Source of the DNA: Paraburkholderia bryophila | GTDB lineage: Bacteria > Pseudomonadota > Gammaproteobacteria > Burkholderiales > Burkholderiaceae | Direction of reading: 5' to 3' | Length of the DNA stretch: 64,000 nt | Assembly (NCBI RefSeq): GCF_003269035.1 | Contig: NZ_QLTK01000002.1 | Coordinates: 62,001-126,000, forward strand | Shown: positions 37,465 to 45,522 of the stretch, in pieces | Numbering within the stretch: position 1 is the stretch's first letter | Layout: the number at the start of each line of letters is the position of its first letter | Position numbers and translations under genes: made by a program | Notes under the pieces: model-generated | Told to the model about the DNA's origin: nothing | Databases searched by the model: none | The model's input: only the letters and a program-made list of their open reading frames with translations

Positions 37465-37487
37465 GAAGCCGCTGGATCAGCGGCTTC
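37465..37487 (-). promoter_or_regulatory. Perfect hairpin between glpK and glpF
   Basis: GAAGCCGCTG-GAT-CAGCGGCTTC, 10-bp stem, no T-tract on either side. Suits an mRNA-stabilising or processing element rather than a full terminator. Confidence 0.55.
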
Positions 37488-37528
37488 GTTATGTCGAAAG
37501 TTTGTCTGGTGAAGGGACTACGTTACGC

Positions 37529-39028
37529 TCAGGGCGTGTCGGCCCACGCCTTGGCGGCGCGGATCGCGCGCTGCCAGCCGTCGAGGTTGGCCTTGACCTC
37601 GGCGTGCGGCAGGGCGGGCGTGAAGCGGCGGTCGAGCGCCCACTGGCTTTGCAGCTCGTCCACGTCTTTCCAGTAGCCGACCGCGAGACCGGCCAGATAC
37701 GCCGCGCCGAGCGCGGTCGTTTCCGACACCTTCGGACGCACCGCGTCGACGCCGAGAATGTCGGCCTGGAACTGCATCAACAGATTGTTCGCGCAAGCGC
37801 CGCCGTCCACGCGCAATTCGCCGATGCGAATGCCGGAGTCGGCTTCCATCGCCTTCAGCACGTCGAGCGACTGGTAGGCGATCGAATCGAGCGCGGCGCG
37901 GGCAATATGCGCCGAGCTCGTGCCGCGTGTCACGCCGAACAGCGTACCGCGAGCACGGGCGTTCCAGTGCGGCGCGCCGAGGCCGGCGAACGCGGGCACC
38001 AGATACACGCCGTCGGTGTGCGGCACGCCGCGCGCCAGCGTTTCGATTTCCGCCGCGTTCTTGATGATGCCGAGGCCGTCGCGCAGCCATTGCACCACCG
38101 CGCCGCCAATAAAGATGCTGCCTTCCAGCGCGTAGTTGATCTTGTCGCCGATCTGCCAGGCAATCGTGGTGACGAGGTTGTTCTTCGATTCGATCGGCTT
38201 TTCGCCGGTGTTCATGACGAGGAAGCAGCCCGTGCCGTAGGTGTTCTTCACCATGCCCGACTGGGTGCACATCTGGCCGAAGAGAGCGGCGTGCTGATCG
38301 CCGGCAATGCCCGCGAGCGGAATCTTGGAAGCAAACACGGTGGTCTTGGTCGGCCCATACACTTCCGACGAAGGACGCACTTCCGGCAACATGCTGCGCG
38401 GAATGTCGAGCGCTTCGAGGAGTTCGTTGTCCCACTGCAGCGTGTGGATATTGAACAGCATGGTGCGCGACGCGTTGGTCACGTCGGTGACGTGCAGGCC
38501 GCCCTTGGTGAAATTCCACACCAGCCAGCTATCCACCGTGCCGAACGCGAGGCGGCCTTGTTTGGCCTTTTCGCGCGCGCCTTCCACGTTGTCGAGAATC
38601 CAGCGGATCTTGGTCGCCGAGAAATACGAATCGATCGGCAGGCCGGTTTTCGCGCGGACTTTTTCCTCGAGACCTTGCTCCTTGAGCTGGTCGCAGAAAT
38701 CGGCGGTGCGGCGGTCTTGCCAGACGATCGCGTTGTAGATCGGGTGGCCGGTTTCGCGGTCCCACACAATGGTGGTTTCGCGTTGATTGGTGATGCCGAT
38801 CGCCGCAATCGACGTGCCGTTCATGCCGGCGCGCGTCACCGCCTCGGCGGCGACGCCGGCCTGGGTCGACCAGATTTCCTGCGGATCGTGTTCGACCCAA
38901 CCCGGACGCGGATAGATTTGCTGGAATTCTTTTTGCGCCGTCGACACGACATTGCCGAGCCGGTCGAACAGCATGGCACGCGAGCTCGTGGTGCCTTGGT
39001 CAAGGGCGAGAATGTACTGATCCTGCAT
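37529..39028 (-). CDS. glpK: Glycerol kinase
   Basis: 499-residue FGGY-family kinase, making sn-glycerol-3-phosphate. [15 protein letters not shown] at the N-terminus is the ATP phosphate loop, [27 protein letters not shown] and the C-terminal [22 protein letters not shown] are the FGGY signatures. Full length (E. coli 502). Located between glpD (183 bp upstream) and glpF; these three genes take up glycerol and convert it to dihydroxyacetone phosphate. Confidence 0.97.
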   Translation of the reverse strand: MQDQYILALDQGTTSSRAMLFDRLGNVVSTAQKEFQQIYPRPGWVEHDPQEIWSTQAGVAAEAVTRAGMNGTSIAAIGITNQRETTIVWDRETGHPIYNAIVWQDRRTADFCDQLKEQGLEEKVRAKTGLPIDSYFSATKIRWILDNVEGAREKAKQGRLAFGTVDSWLVWNFTKGGLHVTDVTNASRTMLFNIHTLQWDNELLEALDIPRSMLPEVRPSSEVYGPTKTTVFASKIPLAGIAGDQHAALFGQMCTQSGMVKNTYGTGCFLVMNTGEKPIESKNNLVTTIAWQIGDKINYALEGSIFIGGAVVQWLRDGLGIIKNAAEIETLARGVPHTDGVYLVPAFAGLGAPHWNARARGTLFGVTRGTSSAHIARAALDSIAYQSLDVLKAMEADSGIRIGELRVDGGACANNLLMQFQADILGVDAVRPKVSETTALGAAYLAGLAVGYWKDVDELQSQWALDRRFTPALPHAEVKANLDGWQRAIRAAKAWADTP

Positions 39029-39211
39029 TGTCTCTTCTCCATGCGTTTTATGAATCGCCGGACTGGTGAACGGCGACGGGAACGGCTTGTTGTTTTAAGC
39101 GGGCTGCAACAGCAACAGATGTGGTGGTGCGTCCCGGCTTGCTGCAGCCGAGGGGTGAAAGGAATCCGGTTTGCCGCGAGCAGCAAAGGCGCTGCTCGCC
39201 TGGGGGGTTGA

Positions 39212-40741
39212 CTACGCGCTCTGTCGGAACGGTTCGCGGGCGAACCAGGCGTCGATTTCCTGCGTGATCGGATCGAGCGTGCCCGGTTCGACGTGCAGGC
39301 CGAGTTTCGACCGGCGCCACAGCACGTCCTGAGCGCTGCGCGCCCATTCGGTGTCGCGCAGATAAGTCAGTTCGGCCTCGTAGAAGCCTGGCGCGAAGGC
39401 GCGGCCGAGGTCTGCAATGGCGTGTGCGTTGCCGATCACCTGCTTGACGCGCGTGCCGTACGCGCGGGCCAAACGGTGCGCGAGGTCGGCCGGCAGCCAG
39501 GCGTGCTGCTGCTTGAAGTCGGTCAGGAAGCGCTCGAAATTCGCGTTCGGGATGTCGCCGCCGGGCAGCGGCGCGCCGGCCGTCCACGACGCCGCGCTCT
39601 TGTGCAGCGCGTGCGTGAGTTTGTCGACGGCTTCTTCCGCGAGCTTGCGGAAGGTGGTGATCTTGCCGCCGAACACCGACAGCAGCGGCGCCTCGCCCGT
39701 AGGCGAATCGAGTTCGAGCGAGTAGTCGCGCGTGACCGCCGACGGATTGTCCGCGCCTTCTTCCTCGAGCAGCGGACGCACGCCCGAGTAGGTCCAGCGC
39801 ACATCGGCCGGCGAGATCTTCTGCTTGAAGTAGCGGTTGATCGAATCGCACAGGTACTGCGTTTCGTCCGGCGTGATCGCCACTTGCGACGGGTCGCCGC
39901 GGTATTCGATATCGGTCGTGCCGATCAGCGTGTAGTCGTGTTCGTACGGAATCGCGAAGATGATCCGCTTGTCCGGATTCTGGAAGATGTACGCGTGATC
40001 GTGGTCGAACAGGCGGCGCGTAACGATGTGGCTGCCTTTCACGAGGCGCACGCTGTGCGACGCTTCGCGGCCGAGTGCGCCATGCAGCAGTTCGCCGACC
40101 CACGGGCCCGCGGCGTTCGCGATCGAGGCGGCGCGCACGTCGAGAATCGTGCCGTCCGTGCGCTTCAGTTGCGCGCGCCATTCGCCGCCGGCGCGCACCG
40201 CGCTGATCAGCTTGGTGCGGGTGAGAATTTTCGCGCCGCGCTCTTCGGCGTCCAACGCGTTCAGCACGACGAGGCGCGCGTCGTTGACCCAGCCGTCCGA
40301 ATACACGAAACCGCGCTTGATCGAATCGACCAGCGGCGCGCCGGCCGGATGGTTGCGCATCACGATGCCGCGCGAACCCGGCAGCATTTCGCGTTTGGCG
40401 AGGTGGTCGTACAGGAACAGGCCGGCGCGGATCATCCACGCCGGGCGCAGGTCGGGCATGTGCGGCATCACGAAACGCAGCGGCCACATGATATGCGGCG
40501 CCGCGCGCAACAACGTTTCGCGCTCCTGCAGCGCTTTGCGCACCAGACCGAACTCGCGGTATTCGAGGTAGCGCAGGCCGCCGTGAATCAGCTTGGTGCT
40601 GGCCGACGAGGTATGCGCCGCCAGATCGTCCTGTTCGCAGAGCAACACCGACAGGCCGCGGCCCGCCGCGTCGCGAGCGATGCCTGCGCCGTTGATCCCG
40701 CCGCCCACGACGAGCAAATCGTATCTCGAGCCTTGCGTCAC
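39212..40741 (-). CDS. glpD: Aerobic glycerol-3-phosphate dehydrogenase
   Basis: 509-residue FAD enzyme at the inner membrane that passes electrons from glycerol-3-phosphate to ubiquinone. N-terminal FAD motif YDLLVVGGGINGAGIARDAAGRGLSV, then SSASTKLIHGGLRYLEYREFGLV and the C-terminal DAO domain. Length matches E. coli GlpD (501). First gene of the glp transcript; the promoter region 40742-40860 carries GlpR-like palindromes. Confidence 0.96.
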   Translation of the reverse strand: MTQGSRYDLLVVGGGINGAGIARDAAGRGLSVLLCEQDDLAAHTSSASTKLIHGGLRYLEYREFGLVRKALQERETLLRAAPHIMWPLRFVMPHMPDLRPAWMIRAGLFLYDHLAKREMLPGSRGIVMRNHPAGAPLVDSIKRGFVYSDGWVNDARLVVLNALDAEERGAKILTRTKLISAVRAGGEWRAQLKRTDGTILDVRAASIANAAGPWVGELLHGALGREASHSVRLVKGSHIVTRRLFDHDHAYIFQNPDKRIIFAIPYEHDYTLIGTTDIEYRGDPSQVAITPDETQYLCDSINRYFKQKISPADVRWTYSGVRPLLEEEGADNPSAVTRDYSLELDSPTGEAPLLSVFGGKITTFRKLAEEAVDKLTHALHKSAASWTAGAPLPGGDIPNANFERFLTDFKQQHAWLPADLAHRLARAYGTRVKQVIGNAHAIADLGRAFAPGFYEAELTYLRDTEWARSAQDVLWRRSKLGLHVEPGTLDPITQEIDAWFAREPFRQSA

Positions 40742-40785
40742 CTGCTGTGTCCCCTGCGTCTGTATTCAGAAAGCCGTTAGGAAAA

Positions 40786-40816
40786 ACTATCGAACCGATA
40801 GTGTTCGTTTGCGAAC
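40786..40816. promoter_or_regulatory. GlpR-type operators before glpD
   Basis: GTTCG-TTTG-CGAAC at 40803-40816 has the GTTCG-N4-CGAAC layout of known GlpR sites. It abuts ACTATCG-AAC-CGATAGT, a perfect 17-bp dyad at 40786-40802. On the minus strand TTTACT and TAAAGT, 17 bp apart, lie just upstream and may be the promoter. Further half-sites (TTCGAA, AGTTCGC) extend to about 40850. Confidence 0.65.
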
Positions 40817-40945
40817 TTTAATGAACATATTCGAAAAAGTAAAGTTCGCTTGTCTTAGGGGAACCTCTAACTCGGCGGTCGAGGTGGTGGCGCAACGTGC
40901 GGCCACGGACGATACTCTCGGCAGCAGCCATTTCGAGGTGAATTC

Positions 40946-41320
40946 ATGCGTGGACTTTTGATGATCGGCGCGGCCGTCCTGCTCGCCGGATGCGTCAGCT
41001 CGCCGAGCCTGAGCGGCACGATGGGCGCACCGTCGTTCGTGTCGTTGCAGCAGATGTGCAGCGCCCAGACGGTCGATTACGGCCGCGACGCGCAAGGCGT
41101 TTATGCCGCGTTGTTCGATGCGTACGTGGCGAACCGCCACGGCAAGCTGTCGAAAGAGGATTTTTGCGGATTTCAGGCTTCCATCGCGCAGCGCTTTGCG
41201 AGCCAGGGTTTGAGCACGGATCTGCAGGTGCGCAATCAGTGGGTGGCGTTCTTTACCGACCAGCGGGCCAAGGCGTTGAGCTGGCGCGCGGCGGTCGATC
41301 CGACTTTGCGCAACGGTTGA
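40946..41320 (+). CDS. Hypothetical lipoprotein
   Basis: 124 residues. Signal peptide MRGLLMIGAAVLLAGC with lipobox LAGC (Cys16) predicts a lipid-anchored envelope protein; Ser-Pro follow at +2 to +5, consistent with outer-membrane sorting. The mature part is helical by look (YAALFDAYVANRHGKLSKEDFCGFQASIAQRF) with two cysteines (about 38 and 74). I do not recognise the family. A GAGGTG site precedes the ATG. It diverges from glpD. Confidence 0.78.
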   Translation: MRGLLMIGAAVLLAGCVSSPSLSGTMGAPSFVSLQQMCSAQTVDYGRDAQGVYAALFDAYVANRHGKLSKEDFCGFQASIAQRFASQGLSTDLQVRNQWVAFFTDQRAKALSWRAAVDPTLRNG

Positions 41321-41403
41321 GGCGGGATGGTTGGGGTGTTGGCCGGTCGCTCTACTCGTTGGCGTGGGTTGGTACTTAAGACCGGGCTATGCGGCGGCTA
41401 CGG

Positions 41404-42027
41404 CTACTGCTGGGGCTGAGCGCCGCGCCATAACATCCGGCGAAGCTGGGCGAGCACGGCTTCCCGCGTCGGTGCCGTATGGCCGGCCGGGTGCTGCGCC
41501 TCGGGCAACGGCAACTGATTGGCGAGCGCGAGCATCGTGAACCCGTGCAAACTCGCCCAGTACGCATAGCCGATCAACTGCGGATCGCCTTCCAGCAGCC
41601 CCGCGTCGACCAATCGTTCGAAATGCGCGCTCAGCATTTGCTGCGCACGCAGCGCCGCTGCGGCGAGATCGGGGTAGCCGCCTTCCGGCTGATTCACATC
41701 GAACATCAGACGGTACGCGTGCGGCTCGTCGAGGGCGAACGCGACGTAGGCGTCGCTCACCGCCAGACGATCGTCCCCGGACGCATTCTGCGCGGCGGCT
41801 TCGAGCTGCGCCGCGAAACGATTGAACGCGGCGGCGCGGACCATTGCAAGGATGTCGTCCTTGTCGCGGAAGTAGCGGTACGGCGTCATCGCGCTGCAGC
41901 CCAGCTCTTTCGCCAACTCGCGCATCGTCACGCCTTGCGCACCGCGCGTGGCGAACGCGTTTTCGGCGACGCGGCGCATCGCTTCGCGGAATAGCTGGAT
42001 GTCGTCGTCGGAAAGGGGTTTGGGCAT
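41404..42027 (-). CDS. TetR family transcriptional regulator
   Basis: 207 residues. HTH at about 20-60 (AENAFATRGAQGVTMRELAKELGCSAMTPYRYFRDKDDILAMV), then a WHG/TetR_C_13-like effector domain (AYVAFALDEPHAYRLMFDV). No obvious target gene alongside; the lipoprotein gene is convergent. Ligand unknown. Confidence 0.9.
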   Translation of the reverse strand: MPKPLSDDDIQLFREAMRRVAENAFATRGAQGVTMRELAKELGCSAMTPYRYFRDKDDILAMVRAAAFNRFAAQLEAAAQNASGDDRLAVSDAYVAFALDEPHAYRLMFDVNQPEGGYPDLAAAALRAQQMLSAHFERLVDAGLLEGDPQLIGYAYWASLHGFTMLALANQLPLPEAQHPAGHTAPTREAVLAQLRRMLWRGAQPQQ

Positions 42028-42155
42028 GCGCGAGGCGTGGAAGTCCGTCGCGTCAATTTACTGTGTAAATGCGTTACACACAACAAAAGCGGGCGTTCGG
42101 ATGGACGTCCGCTTTCATTCAAAGTAATAAGGGCAAGCCCGCCGTCCTACCGACG

Positions 42156-42353
42156 CTACGAAAAACGTTTGATAGCCCGCAATGCGCTGTCGCCGATCTC
42201 AGTCACGCGCCATTGTTCGTTGCCCGATGCGAGCCGTTCGAGTTGTACCAATTGGCGTTCCAGCAGGGCGTCGAGTTCTTCTCGCTCCATGTCGACTTGG
42301 TGGGGAGCGTCCTTGACGAGCAACAACGTGGCGAATTCATGCGGACTTAGCAT
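42156..42353 (-). CDS. Small hypothetical protein, winged-helix-like
   Basis: 65 residues from the ATG at 42353 (MLSPHEFATLLL), which has GGAG 6 bases upstream; two in-frame ATGs further up lack such a site. The charged helix DMEREELDALLERQLVQLERL followed by EQWRVTEIGDSALRAI resembles a small winged-helix or antitoxin-like protein, but I do not recognise a family and see no toxin partner. The gene is AT-richer than its surroundings. Confidence 0.6.
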   Translation of the reverse strand: MLSPHEFATLLLVKDAPHQVDMEREELDALLERQLVQLERLASGNEQWRVTEIGDSALRAIKRFS

Positions 42354-42576
42354 CGTTCTCTCCATGTCAAGCAAGCGCGGACGGCCTTGTCGGCAACTGG
42401 CCAGGTGCCAGTGAAGTCCGCTAGAGGATCAGGCGGGAAGTACGGTTCACACGACAGATTCACGCAGCCGTCGCTACGCGAATTGCGCAACAGACGCCGG
42501 GGAACTGGAGTGTAGTCAACCGCACGTTAAACACCAAAGGGGCCCCAGTAAATTTTCCCTTTGACAATCCGGTGCT

Positions 42577-42600
42577 GCCGAGGCGGTTTGCAGCCTCGGC
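42577..42600. promoter_or_regulatory. Hairpin in the gap before glpR
   Basis: GCCGAGGC-N8-GCCTCGGC, 8-bp stem without a T-tract. The 340-bp stretch 42354-42693 holds nothing else that I recognise; this may weakly end glpR transcription. Confidence 0.4.
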
Positions 42601-42693
42601 TAAAAGCTTGATTTCACTCGAAGTTTCGCGTGCGGTGCAGCATGGCGGAAAACGCCTGGGCGGGGTGGGTGGAACTGGGGAAAATTGGCCCGC

Positions 42694-43473
42694 TCACTCG
42701 GCGATATACACCTGACAGTTTGCCGCCGTCAGCGTCTCGGCCATTTCCGCGGGCGGCGCCGCGTCCGTAAAGAGCGCGTCGATCTGGTCCAGGTGCCCCT
42801 GACGAACCAGCGCCGGCCGGCCGAATTTGGAGTTGTCGGCGGCGAGAAACACGGTGCGCGCATGCTCGATGATCGCCTCGGCCACACGCACTTCGCGGGT
42901 GTCGAAATCGCGCAGCGTGCCATCCGTTTCGATCGCCGACGTGCCGATGATCGCGAAATCCACCTTGAACTGGCGGATGAAATCGATCGCCAGTTCGCCC
43001 ACGATCCCTTTGTCCCACGGCCGCACGATTCCGCCCGTGACCAGCACCTCGCAATCCGGATAGCCGCTCATCATGCTGGCGACGTTCAGATTATTGGTAA
43101 TCACGCGCAGGCCGCGGTGCCGGTTCAGCGCGCGAGCCACTTCCTCGGTCGTGGTGCCGAGGTTGATGAACAGCGACGCCTGATCGGGAATGTGAGTGGC
43201 CACCAACGCCGCGATGCGCCGTTTCTCTTCGTGGAACATGCGCTGACGCGCGGTGTAGGAGACGTTTTCGGAGCTGGTCGGCAGACTCGCGCCGCCGTGA
43301 TAGCGGCGCAGCAGATTCATATCGGCGAGCCAGTTGACGTCGCGGCGGATCGTTTGCGGCGTCACGTCGAAGTGGGCCGCGAGGTCGTCCACGGTCACGA
43401 AGCCGTCGCGTTGCACCCACTCCAGCAATTCCTGTTGCCGGGCATTGAGAGTCAGGCGGGGGTCTCGGGTCAT
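42694..43473 (-). CDS. glpR: DeoR-family repressor, probably GlpR
   Basis: 259 residues. N-terminal HTH (ARQQELLEWVQRDGFVTVDDLAAHFDVTPQTIRRDVNWLADMNLLRRYHGGASL) and a DeoR sugar-phosphate sensor domain (FINLGTTTEEVARALNRHRGLRVITNNLNVA, VGELAIDFIRQFKVDFAIIGTSAI). The sequence matches the glycerol-3-phosphate repressor branch, and GlpR-like operators stand before glpD. Three unrelated genes separate it from glpD. Starts at 43473. Confidence 0.9.
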   Translation of the reverse strand: MTRDPRLTLNARQQELLEWVQRDGFVTVDDLAAHFDVTPQTIRRDVNWLADMNLLRRYHGGASLPTSSENVSYTARQRMFHEEKRRIAALVATHIPDQASLFINLGTTTEEVARALNRHRGLRVITNNLNVASMMSGYPDCEVLVTGGIVRPWDKGIVGELAIDFIRQFKVDFAIIGTSAIETDGTLRDFDTREVRVAEAIIEHARTVFLAADNSKFGRPALVRQGHLDQIDALFTDAAPPAEMAETLTAANCQVYIAE

Positions 43474-43664
43474 GTGTCTCGGTTCGTGGGTTTTTTGTCG
43501 GCGCCGGCCGCCATCGACGCTGCAAGCTAATCTGGAAAGGCGGCTGAAGCATGAACAGGGATGGGGCTATTGTAAGACCATCGCCGGGGTTGTCTGCCAG
43601 GTCGTGCGACATCCATAAGATACTGGACGACCAAGTCTTGATCATTCAGGCAGATTACGCATTT

Positions 43665-43683
43665 ATTCATTTGATAAATGAAT
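43665..43683. promoter_or_regulatory. Perfect 19-bp palindrome, glpR-ggt intergenic region
   Basis: ATTCATTT-GAT-AAATGAAT, AT-rich, 60 bp before a set of tandem repeats. Likely operator; the factor is unknown. Confidence 0.55.
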
Positions 43684-43742
43684 TTGTTTTTTGGGACAGA
43701 TCGCGATGCAATCCGAGGTCCTGCGCTGCCTGTATGTCATCC

Positions 43743-43786
43743 GCATGTGGTCCGCATTTGACCTGCATTTGACCCGCATCTGACCT
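43743..43786 (+). repeat. Four tandem 11-bp repeats upstream of the gamma-glutamyltransferase gene
   Basis: Units GCATGTGGTCC, GCATTTGACCT, GCATTTGACCC and GCATCTGACCT lie end to end; GTATGTCATCC just upstream (43732-43742) may be a decayed fifth. One unit is about one helical turn, so all face the same side of the DNA, 73 bp before the start codon. Confidence 0.75.
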
Positions 43787-43858
43787 GACGTTGATTCAAA
43801 TCCCCCTGGTTGCCGGCCGCTTTCACGAGCCGGGACCGCGCTTTCGAGAGTGTTCGAC

Positions 43859-45496
43859 ATGACTGGCTTCAACTGGCAAAACCCTTATCCGACCCCGCGT
43901 CTGCCCGTGTTCGCGCGCAACATCGTTTCGACTTCGCATCCGCTCGCCGCGCAGGCGGGGTTGCGCATGCTGTGGAAAGGCGGCAATGCCGTCGACGCGG
44001 CGATCGCCGCGGCCGCCGCCATCACGGTGGTCGAGCCGGTGTCGTGCGGCCTTGGCGGCGACGCCTTCGCGCTGGTGTGGGACGGCACGAAGCTGCATGG
44101 GCTGAACGCGTCGGGCGTGTCGCCGGCGGCCTGGAACGTCGACTACTTCAAGCGCAAGTACGGCGAGGAAAACGGCCTGGCGATACAACCCAAGCGCGGC
44201 TGGGACGCGGTGACGGTGCCCGGCGTGATTGCCGGCTGGGAAGCGCTGCATCAGAAGTTCGGCACGCTGCCGTTCGCCGACCTGATGGAACCGGCAATCG
44301 AAATCGCCGAGCGCGGCCATGCGGTGGCGAGCATCGTCGCCTATAAATGGGCGGCCGCCGTGCCGGAACTGAAGGATCTGCCGGGCTTCGCGCAAACCTT
44401 CATGCCGCGCGGACGCGCGCCGGAAGTCAGCGAACTGGTGCGCTTTCCCGGTCACGCGAAGACACTGCGCAAGCTCGCCGAGCAGGGCCCGCGTGCGTAC
44501 TACGAAGGCGAGATCGCCGAACAGATCGCCGCGTTCGCCCGCGAAGGCGGCGCCGCGCTGACCCTCGACGACCTGCGCAACTACCGTGCGGATTGGGTCG
44601 AGCCGATCGGCAAGGCATATCGCGGCCACACCGTGCATGAGATTCCGCCGAACGGCCAGGGCATTGCGGCGCTGATCGCGCTGGGCATCCTCGAAAAATT
44701 CGACGTGAAGGAGCTGGCGGTCGACAACGTCGAGTCGCAGCACTTGCAGATCGAAGCGATGAAGCTGGCGTTCGCCGACGTCTACCGTTACGTCGCCGAT
44801 CCGCGTTCCATGGACGTCACGCCCGAGCAGATGCTCGACGACGCGTACCTCACGTCGCGCGCGAAGCTGATCGATCACAAGCGCGCCACGCAGTTCGACT
44901 TCGGCATGCCGAAGGCGGGCGGCACGATCTACATGTCGGTGGCGGACGAGCGCGGCATGATGGTCAGCTTCATCCAGTCGAACTACATGGGCTTCGGCTC
45001 GGGCATCGTGGTGCCGGACAGCGGCATCGCGATGCAGAACCGCGGCTGCGGCTTCTCGATGGATCCGAAGTCGCCGAACGTCGTGGAAGGCGGCAAGCGG
45101 CCGTTCCACACGATTATTCCGTCGTTCCTCACGCAGCAGGTGGACGGCCGGCAGGAAGCGGTGATGAGCTTCGGCGTGATGGGCGGCGACATGCAGCCGC
45201 AAGGCCATCTGCAATCGATCGTGCGGATGCTCGACTATGGCCAGCAGCCGCAGGCCGCCTGCGACGCACCGCGCTGGAAGGTCAACCGCGACTTCACGAT
45301 CGACATCGAATCGACGCTCGATACGAAGACCGCCGAGGCGCTGCAGAAGCTGGGCCACACGATCAAGTCGGTCGACGATCCGTACATGGATTTCGGCTCC
45401 GGCCAGTACATCTGGAAGCTCGATCGCAATGAGCCGGAACGCGGCTATGTGGCGGCGAGCGATAGCCGTCGCGATGGCTTGGCCGCTGGGTTCTGA
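43859..45496 (+). CDS. Gamma-glutamyltransferase family protein
   Basis: 545-residue Ntn-hydrolase of the GGT superfamily. The likely autoprocessing and catalytic Thr is in KAGGTIYMSVADERG (about residue 357), aligned with the first Thr of the usual TTH-S motif; the second Thr and the His are replaced. GNAVDAAIAAAAAITVVEPVSCGLGGDAF and NGQGIAALIAL are family segments. No signal peptide is visible, unlike periplasmic GGT, so it is probably cytoplasmic. I take ATG 43859, 8 bases after GAGAG; a GTG at 43850 is also possible. A transporter gene follows by 26 bp. Confidence 0.88.
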   Translation: MTGFNWQNPYPTPRLPVFARNIVSTSHPLAAQAGLRMLWKGGNAVDAAIAAAAAITVVEPVSCGLGGDAFALVWDGTKLHGLNASGVSPAAWNVDYFKRKYGEENGLAIQPKRGWDAVTVPGVIAGWEALHQKFGTLPFADLMEPAIEIAERGHAVASIVAYKWAAAVPELKDLPGFAQTFMPRGRAPEVSELVRFPGHAKTLRKLAEQGPRAYYEGEIAEQIAAFAREGGAALTLDDLRNYRADWVEPIGKAYRGHTVHEIPPNGQGIAALIALGILEKFDVKELAVDNVESQHLQIEAMKLAFADVYRYVADPRSMDVTPEQMLDDAYLTSRAKLIDHKRATQFDFGMPKAGGTIYMSVADERGMMVSFIQSNYMGFGSGIVVPDSGIAMQNRGCGFSMDPKSPNVVEGGKRPFHTIIPSFLTQQVDGRQEAVMSFGVMGGDMQPQGHLQSIVRMLDYGQQPQAACDAPRWKVNRDFTIDIESTLDTKTAEALQKLGHTIKSVDDPYMDFGSGQYIWKLDRNEPERGYVAASDSRRDGLAAGF

Positions 45497-45522
45497 CCGG
45501 TATCGGACAAGGTAGAGACATC

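Noticed and set aside
42156-42353. Antitoxin of a toxin-antitoxin pair
   Set aside because: No toxin-like neighbour is present; the nearest genes are TetR and glpR.
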